A stretch of DNA of 5,465 nt from Rickettsiales bacterium (GTDB lineage Bacteria > Pseudomonadota > Alphaproteobacteria > Rickettsiales > UBA1997). Each line of letters begins with the position of its first letter. The first letter of the stretch is position 1. This document shows, in pieces, positions 1 to 5,465 of the stretch. Location of the stretch: positions 1 to 5,465 of the forward strand of contig JAIRSX010000124.1 in NCBI GenBank assembly GCA_031255235.1, read 5' to 3'. The notes under the pieces were generated by a model that saw nothing but the letters and a program-made list of their open reading frames with translations, made no database searches and was not told where the DNA came from. The position numbers and the translations under genes were made by a program.

Positions 1-96
1 AAACATGAAAGTTGAGGAATTTGTGAATATGTTAAAAACAAAAGTATTTACAAAATTTTATTTGACAATTTTATAAAAAAATTATCTCAAAAAATG

Positions 97-122
97 AAAG
101 GTACGAATCCAATGATACCTTT
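97..122 (+). other. hairpin, AAAGGTA/TACCTTT stem
   Basis: A perfect 7-bp inverted repeat (97-103 with 116-122) encloses a 12-nt loop. It sits just upstream of a second hairpin at 134-153. Five loop bases, CCAAT at 109-113, could pair with ATTGG at 145-149, but this would compete with the second stem and may be chance. No T run follows this hairpin directly, so alone it is not a terminator. I match it to no known riboswitch. Confidence 0.25.
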
Positions 123-133
123 ATCTACTAAAA

Positions 134-159
134 ACCACCCAGAGATTGGTGGTGTTTTT
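134..159 (+). terminator. candidate intrinsic terminator upstream of the methyltransferase
   Basis: ACCACC at 134-139 pairs with GGTGGT at 148-153 across an 8-nt loop. One unpaired G and then TTTTT (155-159) follow, and A residues before the stem can pair with the T run. The shape fits a modest rho-independent terminator that would end transcription entering from the left and insulate the operon starting at 273. The stem is only six pairs, and it overlaps an open frame of doubtful coding status. Confidence 0.4.
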
Positions 160-272
160 AATTATATAATTTGTGATAGTGATTCTTTTTTTAGAATGAA
201 CCTCATTTAGTATTTTTGCATTTTTTGTTTTATATCATTAAGAGAAGAAATAATTATATTAAAAACTGAATT

Positions 273-1226
273 ATGGATAAAGAAACAAGTGTATACACAG
301 GATTAGGAACAGATGGAGTGAAGATATATGAAACCCATATGGAGACATCCATTAATGATAAAAAGGAATTTATAAAACCATATATTCAAAATGAAAAAGT
401 CGGCTTAATTGTTGATTTTGGTTGTTCTAATGGTGCTTTTTTTAAAAGTTTAATTGAAGAAAAAGACCAAGTTTATAAGAATATTCAGTGTATCGGATAT
501 GATTTAGATGATGGGGCATTGGGCAGAGCACGAAAGAATGTGCCGAATGGAAAATTTTTTAATGGAGAACAAACAAGAAAACTCTTATCAAGAGTTGAAA
601 AATTTAGAAAGAATAACCCAACTAAAAAAGTTTTAATTAATATGTCTTCTTTTTTACATGAGGTATATAGTTATGCCGAATACCAGTCCGATATTGATAA
701 GGTTTATGGATTGATTGATAGTATTAAACCAGACTTTATTGCCATAAGAGATTTTTATATGACAAAAGATGAAAAACATTCTCCAATAAGACGAGATATA
801 TTAATAAAGGCAAATAGGGCATTAAGAAGTAAACAAATAGATATTTCGAGAAGCAGTGGAGAAAAACAATCTTTTGCACCAATTATAAAAGCATGGAATA
901 TTTGCCATGTAAAAAGACATGATGCAGAACAAAAACAATTAATGCACTTATTGCTTACAAGCAGATATAGGGAGGATAAAGGTGGTTTTGCTATGAGGGA
1001 GTTGTTAGAAAACTATATGAAAGTATCCGATGATAAAATAAGACAGATAAGTGATTTAGGTGGTGGATATACGATAGTAGAAAGAGGAGGTAAAAAAGAT
1101 GTAGCAAGAAGTTCAACGCCAAGTTTTGTGGAATATTTAAAAAAGGAAGCAAGATTATCACAGGAACAGATAGATAGTTTACCAAAAACAAAAATAAAAC
1201 TTGTTTTAGAGAGGACAAGACCATGA
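273..1226 (+). CDS. class I SAM-dependent methyltransferase, substrate unknown
   Basis: This 317-residue protein is predicted to be cytoplasmic; it has no signal peptide or membrane segment. The Rossmann methyltransferase core begins with motif I, IVDFGCSNG (residues 46-54), which binds the methionine part of SAM. An acidic residue at the end of strand 2 follows, in IGYDLDD (D77), to hold the ribose. Residues 119-134 (KVLINMSSFLHEVYSY) form the strand-4 region and the start of the next helix, and FIAIRDFYM (155-163) resembles strand 5. The C-terminal third (about 200-317) goes beyond a minimal methyltransferase domain and may bind substrate. From memory, SSxLHEVYSY, IRDF/IRDM and a C-terminus like IKLVL mark a family found in phages and bacterial accessory loci, sometimes near RNA ligase or polynucleotide-processing genes; this is uncertain. 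The start is the ATG at 273 because an in-frame TGA lies at 267-269. No Shine-Dalgarno sequence precedes it. Its TGA overlaps the ATG of the next gene, so the two are probably translationally coupled. The function could equally be small-molecule methylation. Confidence 0.85.
   Translation: MDKETSVYTGLGTDGVKIYETHMETSINDKKEFIKPYIQNEKVGLIVDFGCSNGAFFKSLIEEKDQVYKNIQCIGYDLDDGALGRARKNVPNGKFFNGEQTRKLLSRVEKFRKNNPTKKVLINMSSFLHEVYSYAEYQSDIDKVYGLIDSIKPDFIAIRDFYMTKDEKHSPIRRDILIKANRALRSKQIDISRSSGEKQSFAPIIKAWNICHVKRHDAEQKQLMHLLLTSRYREDKGGFAMRELLENYMKVSDDKIRQISDLGGGYTIVERGGKKDVARSSTPSFVEYLKKEARLSQEQIDSLPKTKIKLVLERTRP
1208..1215 (+). promoter_or_regulatory. ribosome binding site for the HAD phosphatase
   Basis: AGAGAGGA lies inside the end of the methyltransferase gene, with GAGG eight bases before the ATG at 1223. 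It is the only clear Shine-Dalgarno sequence in front of a gene start in this window. It supports the ATG at 1223 and allows some independent initiation in addition to coupling through the ATGA overlap. Confidence 0.6.
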
Positions 1227-1873
1227 CAAATCTATATATTTTTGACTTTGATGGCACAATAGCAGATACGAAATCACTTGTTAAAAAAGGACTTATTGAA
1301 TATTCCGAACAAAATAATCTTCCTTTGCCAGATGTAGAAACAATATGTTATGGTTATTCTAACCCTGATTTATATGATTTTAAATGGGGTGTAGATAAAG
1401 AAAGGCAAAAAGAATTAATGGATAAAGCATTCATTATGATAACAAACAAAATAGCAAATATGGAATATATACCTGAATTATTTAATAATTGTAAAAAAGT
1501 TATTAAAGGTCTATATGAAAAAGGACATACATTATCAATTTGTACATCAAGAGAAAAAGAAGCAGTTATTCAAATTTTGAAACATTATGATTTAGAAAAA
1601 TATTTTACTTCTCTAAGAACAAGAGAAGATGTAAAAATCAGAGACAAAAAACCAAAACCAAATCCAGAATTAATATTGGAAATTATTGATGAACTAAATT
1701 TTGATAAGAAAAACACATATATAATCGGAGATACCGATGCAGATATACAGGGTGGTAAAAACGCTAAAATAAAAACCATCGGAGTTACTTGGGGTTATTT
1801 TTCAAAACAAGATATGGAAAAACTGGAACCAGATTATATTATTGAAGATTTTAGTGAGGTATCAAAATTTTAA
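1223..1873 (+). CDS. HAD-superfamily hydrolase, phosphoglycolate phosphatase-like
   Basis: This 216-residue protein is a probable soluble Mg2+-dependent phosphatase of the haloacid dehalogenase superfamily. All four HAD motifs are visible. Motif I is FDFDGT (residues 7-12), with nucleophile D8 and general acid/base D10. Motif II is CTSR (T108/S109). Motif III is KPNP (K145). Motif IV is IGDTDAD (168-174), with metal-binding D170 and D174. The helical stretch between motifs I and II (about 15-100) fits a C1 cap domain. Length, cap placement and the ending GDTDADIQGGKNA...TIGVTWGYF match the Gph/PpaX/PGMB-like group, so a small phosphorylated metabolite, such as phosphoglycolate, a sugar phosphate or a nucleotide, is the default substrate guess. 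Such proteins are promiscuous and sequence alone does not fix the substrate. The ATGA overlap with the methyltransferase suggests a shared pathway, perhaps removing a phosphate from the molecule the partner methylates or from a by-product. A strong terminator starts six bases after the stop. Confidence 0.93.
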   Translation: MTNLYIFDFDGTIADTKSLVKKGLIEYSEQNNLPLPDVETICYGYSNPDLYDFKWGVDKERQKELMDKAFIMITNKIANMEYIPELFNNCKKVIKGLYEKGHTLSICTSREKEAVIQILKHYDLEKYFTSLRTREDVKIRDKKPKPNPELILEIIDELNFDKKNTYIIGDTDADIQGGKNAKIKTIGVTWGYFSKQDMEKLEPDYIIEDFSEVSKF

Positions 1874-1878
1874 TACTT

Positions 1879-1929
1879 GTCGCATAATTCTCCTTGCTTT
1901 AGCTGGGAGATACAATGCGACTATTTTTT
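1879..1929 (+). terminator. strong rho-independent terminator of the methyltransferase-HAD operon
   Basis: GTCGCAT at 1879-1885 pairs perfectly with ATGCGAC at 1915-1921. After a small internal loop, TCTCC (1889-1893) pairs with GGAGA (1906-1910), and a short GC/GC stem closes around TTTA at the tip. Six T residues (1924-1929) follow on the + strand. On the - strand the stem is not followed by a U run, so it probably terminates mainly the + strand operon, although the stem could slow antisense transcripts arriving from def. Confidence 0.85.
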
Positions 1930-2055
1930 GTCTGTAAAATTTGAAAGACGAGTAACTTTTTTATATAAAACTTGAATTTTACTTAAAATAGTAGACATAC
2001 TTTGTATGAAATGTAATGAATTATTATTGTTATTTTATCATATTAAACAAAATAA
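1930..2055. other. convergent intergenic spacer with AT-rich inverted repeats
   Basis: No gene is supported here. GTAAAATT at 1934-1941 is repeated inverted as AATTTTAC at 1975-1982, with a 33-nt interval. It has no T run on either side that would make it a good terminator, and it may be chance in AT-rich DNA. A smaller hairpin at 1996-2008 is listed separately. Confidence 0.4.
1985..2008 (-). terminator. weak candidate terminator downstream of def
   Basis: CATAC (1996-2000) and GTATG (2004-2008) form a five-pair stem with a three-base loop. On the - strand it is followed by TCTACTATTTT. The stem is short and the T run broken, so this is only the best available candidate for ending the gyrB-def transcript, which may instead stop in the larger hairpin at 1879-1921. 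Confidence 0.2.
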
Positions 2056-2580
2056 TTACATATCCCACTTCTTAACCTTATCAATTATCAAATCTCTTTT
2101 CAATTTACTCAAATAATCAATAAAACAAATACCTTTTGTATGATCAATTTCATGTTGCAATGCATGTGCTAAATATCCATCTGCATCCAGTTCTTGTTTT
2201 AATCCATCTAAATCTTGATAATTAATTTTAATTTTAAGATGTCGCTGGATTTCCGCTCTTGAAAAAGGAATAGACAGACACCCTTCCTCCATTTTTTCGG
2301 TTTCTTGTGATTTCCAAACGATAACTGGATTTATAAAAATTAATGGTTTCCTCATTTCAACTTTTTCTTCCTCTGTCCCCCCTTTTGTTTGTTCCACATC
2401 TATGACTATGATATTTTTCAAAACTCCAACCTGGACCCCTGCCAACCCGACCCCTTTCGCAGAATACATTGTTTCCATCATATCATCTGCCAATTTCTTA
2501 ATCTCATCATCAACAATTAAAATATCTACTGATTTCTGCTTTAATAGACGATTTGGAACTTTAATGATTTCTAGCTTCAT
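2056..2580 (-). CDS. def: peptide deformylase
   Basis: This 174-residue cytoplasmic metalloenzyme removes the formyl group from the initiator methionine of new proteins at the ribosome exit. All three family motifs are present. Motif 1 is GVGLAGVQ (residues 43-50), motif 2 is EGCLS (99-103) and motif 3 is QHEIDH (142-147). The metal ligands are C101, H143 and H147, and the catalytic acid is E144. Motif 2 continues IPFSRAEIQR, where many deformylases have a glycine after the proline; here it is F106. Length is normal for the family and the tail after motif 3 is short (27 residues). The ATG at 2578-2580 overlaps the gyrB stop as ATGA and has no Shine-Dalgarno sequence upstream, so translation probably depends on ribosomes finishing gyrB. 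def is more often found beside fmt; no fmt gene is visible here. Confidence 0.97.
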   Translation of the reverse strand: MKLEIIKVPNRLLKQKSVDILIVDDEIKKLADDMMETMYSAKGVGLAGVQVGVLKNIIVIDVEQTKGGTEEEKVEMRKPLIFINPVIVWKSQETEKMEEGCLSIPFSRAEIQRHLKIKINYQDLDGLKQELDADGYLAHALQHEIDHTKGICFIDYLSKLKRDLIIDKVKKWDM

Positions 2581-4985
2581 ATATCTAAATTTACAACATT
2601 TAGTGCATTCTCAACAATGAAGTCACGCCTTGGCTTAACAATATTACCCATCAAAGTTGCAAAAGTCTCATCTGCTTGTGAAGCGTCTTCTATTGTGACC
2701 CTCAACAAAGTCCTATTCTCTGGATTTAAAGTAGTTTCCCATAATTGGTCTGGATTCATTTCGCCAAGACCTTTAAACCTCTGTATTGTAATACCCTTAA
2801 CCCCAACATCATTTATAATTTTAGCAAAATCACTCGGGCGAACTGCTCTGTAAATTTCATCCCTTTTTTCAAAAGTAATTTCCTCACCAAAAACTTCTAA
2901 AATTTCTCGCCTGATTTTATTAAGTTCAACAACCTCTGGTCGTCCTAACATATCATCTTTGATGGAATATTTTGTAACTGTACTTTTGTAAGTTTTCAAG
3001 ATATCCAAACCATCAAAACCAACTTCAGCCTTCCAAACAACATCGTCATCATTTTCAAATCTATTGAGAGATTTTTCTATATCAATGGAAAGTGATTTTA
3101 AATAATCTGGATTTGTAAAGGCATTTTCACTAAAACCACCAACTATCGCCAAAGTTTCAATAATATTGAAAGGCAAATTTCTTGCCAATGCTTTGATTAG
3201 ATTATTGAATATTAAAGTCTTTTTAACATAATCTATCAAATCCGCTCCACTTTTTTGAAGACCAGCAGAGTTTTTAAAAATCGCTTCGTGACAAGCATTA
3301 TTTATGATATATTCGGTATAAGCCGTTTCATTTTTTATATAAACTTCATTGGTTCCCTTTTTAATTCTATAAAGAGGTGGTTGAGCAACATATAAATAAC
3401 CACCTGTAATAATTTCAGGCATATATCTATAGAAAAAAGTCATGTATAAAGTCCTAATATGAGAACCATCCACATCGGCATCCGCCATTATAACTATTTT
3501 ATGATATCGTAACTTTTTAATATCAAAATCTTCTTTGCCAATACCAGCACCCAAAGCAGTGACAATCATACCCATTTTATCACTTGATATAACTTTATCA
3601 AATCGGACTTTTTCAGTGTTTAATATTTTCCCAAACACTGGCAAAATTGCTTGATATTTTCTATCACGACCAGTCTTGGCACTACCGGCAGCAGAATCAC
3701 CCTCTACCAAATACACCTCACTTAAAGCAGGATCTTTTTCACTACAATCAGCAAGTTTTCCAGGAAGACCACCTAAATCTAAAGCACTTTTCCTTCTTGT
3801 TAATTCCCTCGCTTTTCTGGCAGCAATTCTTGCTCTTGCACCTTCAAATGCCTTTTCAAGTATATTTTTCGCTTCGGATGGGTTTTCCTCAAAGTATCTG
3901 TTCAAAAAGTCACTTGTTTGACCTTCGACCACAGGACGAACTTCACTGGAAACCAATTTATCTTTTGTTTGTGAAGAGAATTTTGGATCAGGAACTTTGG
4001 CACTCAAAATACAAGTCATACCCTCCCTAATATCGTCACCCGTAATTTCAATCTTATATTTTTTTGCTAATTCGCTTTTATTGGCATAATCCACAACACT
4101 TCTGGTTAAGGCACTTCTAAAGCCTTGCAAATGTGTTCCCCCATCTCCTTGTTTTATATTATTTGTAAAACAAGTTGTATTTTCATAGTATCCATCATTC
4201 CAAGCAAGAGCAATTTCAAAAGAAATACCGTTTTCCTCCCTACCCTTATAATATAAAGGTTTTGCAATAGTAGTTTTACCTCTATCCAAAAATTTAACAA
4301 ATTCTAAAATTCCATCTTCATAATGAAAATGTTCCTGTTTAGGTTCATCCAAACGATTATCAATCAAATCAATACTAACAACAGAGTTTAAGAATGCCTT
4401 TTCCCTAATTGCTTTTTCTAAAATATCATAATTGAATTCAATATTATTATTAAATATTGTAGAATCTGGATAAAATGTTGTTTCAGTTCCGGTTTTATCA
4501 GAATCACCAATAACTTTGAGAGATTCCAATTTAACACCTCTTCTAAACTCCATAAAGTGTTCCTTACCATTCTGCCAAATTCGCAATTTCAACCAATCAC
4601 TAAGAGCATTAACACAAGAAGCACCAACACCATGAAGACCACCCGAAATTTTATAGGAATCATTATCAAATTTTCCACCTGCATGTAAATCAGTCATACA
4701 AACTTCAGCAGCGGAAACACCTTCGGTTGCATGCATACCAGTTGGAATACCACGCCCATTATCGGTGATTGTAATAGAACCATCTTTATTTAAAACGACA
4801 AATACACTCGTTGCATAACCAGCAAGCGCTTCATCAATAGAATTATCTAATATTTCATAAACCATGTGGTGTAAACCGCTTCCATCATCGGTATCACCAA
4901 TATACATACCAGGTCGTTTTCTAACTGCTTCAAGTCCTTTCAAAACTTTAATTGAATCTGCTGTATAGTTATTGTTAGTATCCAT
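2577..4985 (-). CDS. gyrB: DNA gyrase subunit B
   Basis: GyrB is the ATPase subunit of the A2B2 gyrase that introduces negative supercoils. With the ATG at 4985 the protein has 802 residues, close to the 804 of E. coli. The GHKL ATPase domain has E44 (catalytic base), N48 (Mg2+), DNGRGIP from D75, the GGLHGVG lid glycines at 115-121, and the transducer motif SSQTKDKL (337-344) with Q339 and K341. The TOPRIM domain has LVEGDSA (426-432, E428) and DADVDGSHI (502-510), followed by the proteobacterial-type insert (roughly 550-730), then QRFKGLGEMNPDQLWETT (735-752) and the tail ending NLDI. GLGEMNP favours GyrB over ParE. The frame extends upstream to a TTG at 5021 and an ATG at 4997, but 4985 matches the family N-terminus and sits seven bases after a possible -10 box. 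No Shine-Dalgarno sequence precedes any of these starts. Q138 aligns with E. coli R136, and F451 with K447, both normally basic. The stop overlaps the def start. Confidence 0.97.
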   Translation of the reverse strand: MDTNNNYTADSIKVLKGLEAVRKRPGMYIGDTDDGSGLHHMVYEILDNSIDEALAGYATSVFVVLNKDGSITITDNGRGIPTGMHATEGVSAAEVCMTDLHAGGKFDNDSYKISGGLHGVGASCVNALSDWLKLRIWQNGKEHFMEFRRGVKLESLKVIGDSDKTGTETTFYPDSTIFNNNIEFNYDILEKAIREKAFLNSVVSIDLIDNRLDEPKQEHFHYEDGILEFVKFLDRGKTTIAKPLYYKGREENGISFEIALAWNDGYYENTTCFTNNIKQGDGGTHLQGFRSALTRSVVDYANKSELAKKYKIEITGDDIREGMTCILSAKVPDPKFSSQTKDKLVSSEVRPVVEGQTSDFLNRYFEENPSEAKNILEKAFEGARARIAARKARELTRRKSALDLGGLPGKLADCSEKDPALSEVYLVEGDSAAGSAKTGRDRKYQAILPVFGKILNTEKVRFDKVISSDKMGMIVTALGAGIGKEDFDIKKLRYHKIVIMADADVDGSHIRTLYMTFFYRYMPEIITGGYLYVAQPPLYRIKKGTNEVYIKNETAYTEYIINNACHEAIFKNSAGLQKSGADLIDYVKKTLIFNNLIKALARNLPFNIIETLAIVGGFSENAFTNPDYLKSLSIDIEKSLNRFENDDDVVWKAEVGFDGLDILKTYKSTVTKYSIKDDMLGRPEVVELNKIRREILEVFGEEITFEKRDEIYRAVRPSDFAKIINDVGVKGITIQRFKGLGEMNPDQLWETTLNPENRTLLRVTIEDASQADETFATLMGNIVKPRRDFIVENALNVVNLDI

Positions 4986-4992
4986 ACTAGCA

Positions 4993-5021
4993 TTCATATA
5001 CAAAATGGATAGAAAAGTCAA
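4993..5021 (-). promoter_or_regulatory. candidate sigma70-type promoter for gyrB-def
   Basis: On the - strand, TTGACT (5021-5016, five of six matches to TTGACA) is followed after 17 bases by TATGAA (4998-4993, four of six matches to TATAAT). An overlapping TATATG would give a 15-base spacer. Seven bases separate TATGAA from the A of the ATG at 4985, so transcription would begin at or next to the start codon, giving a leaderless mRNA. A TATGAT element about 35 bases upstream is a possible alternative -10 but has no good -35. Confidence 0.4.
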
Positions 5022-5058
5022 TTTTTATCATAAATAAAAATAATATAATTGAAATTGC

Positions 5059-5077
5059 AAAAATCATTTTAATGATT
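5059..5077 (-). terminator. weak hairpin overlapping the rsmE stop
   Basis: AATCATT (5062-5068) and AATGATT (5071-5077) are perfect inverted copies. On the - strand the stem is followed by TTTTT, which includes its last two bases. The stem is almost all A-T and covers two bases of the rsmE TAA, so any termination is likely inefficient. It lies upstream of the proposed gyrB promoter, which would fit separate transcription of rsmE and gyrB. Confidence 0.25.
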
Positions 5078-5465
5078 ATTTATCAATCACATTACCACAA
5101 AGCAACCGTGCAATACTTAAAATACTGATACTAGCTGTTTCGGTTCTCAAAATTAATCGTCCCAAATTTACTGACATAACTTTGTCATGTTTCCGTAATA
5201 TTTCTTTTTCATTTTGTGAAAAACCACCCTCTGGTCCTACAAGACAATAAATTTTGTCTCTAAATGTCACATCTTTCAAAGCGGAAAGGCTATTTATACC
5301 AGTTCTCTCTTCACAAAACAATATCGTCCCGTCAATAGAATTAATAATATTTTCCAATTTATCTATTTTGTTTGTTATAGGAAAATCAAGCCGCTCGCTT
5401 TGTTCTATTCCCTCAATAATATTTGCTTCAATATCGGTATATTTAATGTAAGTATAGTCTGTTTT
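5076..5465 (-). CDS. rsmE: 16S rRNA (uracil-1498-N3)-methyltransferase, C-terminal part
   Basis: The frame is open from the right edge to the TAA at 5076-5078, showing 129 residues of a family usually about 240 long; the N-terminal half, including the PUA-like RNA-binding region, lies outside the window. RsmE is a SPOUT-class SAM-dependent enzyme that methylates N3 of U1498 in helix 44 of 16S rRNA. Visible landmarks are EQSER (residues 21-25 of the visible part), GPEGGFS (77-83) and LGRLILRTETA (101-111), which contribute to the trefoil knot that binds SAM and to the dimer interface. An internal TTG at 5357 could pose as a start, but EQSER lies upstream in the same uninterrupted frame, so the gene runs past the edge. 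It has the same orientation as gyrB, separated by about 90 bases that contain a weak hairpin and a likely gyrB promoter. Confidence 0.95.
   Translation of the reverse strand, partial: KTDYTYIKYTDIEANIIEGIEQSERLDFPITNKIDKLENIINSIDGTILFCEERTGINSLSALKDVTFRDKIYCLVGPEGGFSQNEKEILRKHDKVMSVNLGRLILRTETASISILSIARLLCGNVIDK

Larger units (their letters stand above)
1..210 (+). pseudogene. possible 3' remnant of an unidentified gene, interrupted by TGA
   Basis: One + strand frame reads KHES, then a TGA stop at 13-15, and is then open from 16 to the TAG at 208-210 (64 codons before the stop). The codons are rich in purine at position one, as in real genes here, and the product looks protein-like, including HPEIGGVFNYII. 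No start codon lies between the TGA and the ATG at 94, which has no ribosome binding site, so this is not a convincing intact gene. A second frame (2-76, ending TAA) gives a short peptide beginning NMKVEEFVNML and could instead be the tail of an upstream gene. I recognise no family in either. The terminator-like hairpin at 134-159 lies inside the open frame, which argues against its being functional. It may be a decayed gene end or chance openness in AT-rich DNA. Confidence 0.25.

Noticed and set aside
13..15. TGA read as tryptophan (alternative code) to rescue the left-edge frame
   Set aside because: GyrB ends on TGA exactly at its conserved C-terminus, and the methyltransferase TGA forms a normal ATGA overlap, so TGA is a stop here.
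100..110. GGTACGAATCC, which resembles a tRNA T-arm
   Set aside because: No acceptor, D-arm or anticodon arm can be assembled around it, and the bases fall in a different hairpin.
94..210. 38-codon ORF from the ATG at 94, considered as a leader peptide or small protein
   Set aside because: No ribosome binding site precedes the ATG, the frame is open upstream of it, and two hairpins run through it. It is better treated as part of a doubtful remnant.
991..1257. Minus-strand frame of 88 codons opposite the methyltransferase
   Set aside because: It is hydrophobic and Leu/Phe-rich, as expected from the antisense of an AT-rich gene, and lies opposite a well-supported CDS.
1879..1921. Inverted repeat considered as an integron attC or recombination site
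   Set aside because: There are no core-site bases such as GTT and AAC at the ends, and no integrase. The T run and position after the stop fit a terminator.
3647..4030. Plus-strand frames of 127 and 81 codons opposite gyrB
   Set aside because: Both lie antisense to the conserved GyrB TOPRIM and transducer region and have no family features.
4986..5021. GyrB start at the TTG at 5021 or the ATG at 4997
   Set aside because: The extra residues have no counterpart in GyrB, overlap the probable promoter, and have no ribosome binding site.
5254..5451. Plus-strand frame of 65 codons at the right edge
   Set aside because: It is antisense to the conserved rsmE coding region.

Overview
The window looks like AT-rich bacterial chromosome, most probably from an alphaproteobacterium or a related host- or gut-associated lineage. 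The lineage call is inference. It rests on the GyrB sequence, which is 802 residues long, close to the E. coli length, keeps the proteobacterial-type insert in its C-terminal half and ends NLDI. It also rests on the strong AT bias, with codons ending mostly in A or T. TGA works as a stop: GyrB ends at its conserved C-terminus on TGA, so the standard bacterial code applies.

Layout from left to right. Positions 1-210 hold a short, coding-like remnant interrupted by an in-frame TGA, plus hairpins, one followed by five T and resembling a terminator. Positions 273-1873 on the + strand hold a two-gene operon: a class I SAM-dependent methyltransferase of unusual subfamily, overlapping by ATGA with a Gph/PpaX-like HAD phosphatase. 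A strong intrinsic terminator follows at 1879-1929. Positions 1874-2055 separate this operon from a convergent housekeeping block on the - strand. In transcription order that block is rsmE (16S rRNA m3U1498 methyltransferase, 5' end beyond the right edge), gyrB (DNA gyrase subunit B) and def (peptide deformylase). gyrB and def also overlap by ATGA.

The housekeeping genes are conventional in function: ribosome maturation, DNA supercoiling and N-terminal deformylation. The parts worth a second look are the coupled methyltransferase-phosphatase pair, whose substrate is unknown; two substitutions in GyrB at positions aligned with E. coli R136 (aminocoumarin contact) and K447 (quinolone-associated); and a gyrB promoter placed so that its mRNA may be leaderless. 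No CRISPR array, tRNA, rRNA, transposase or insertion sequence was seen. I see a possible small uncharacterised two-gene module, but no clear evidence of a complete new system.
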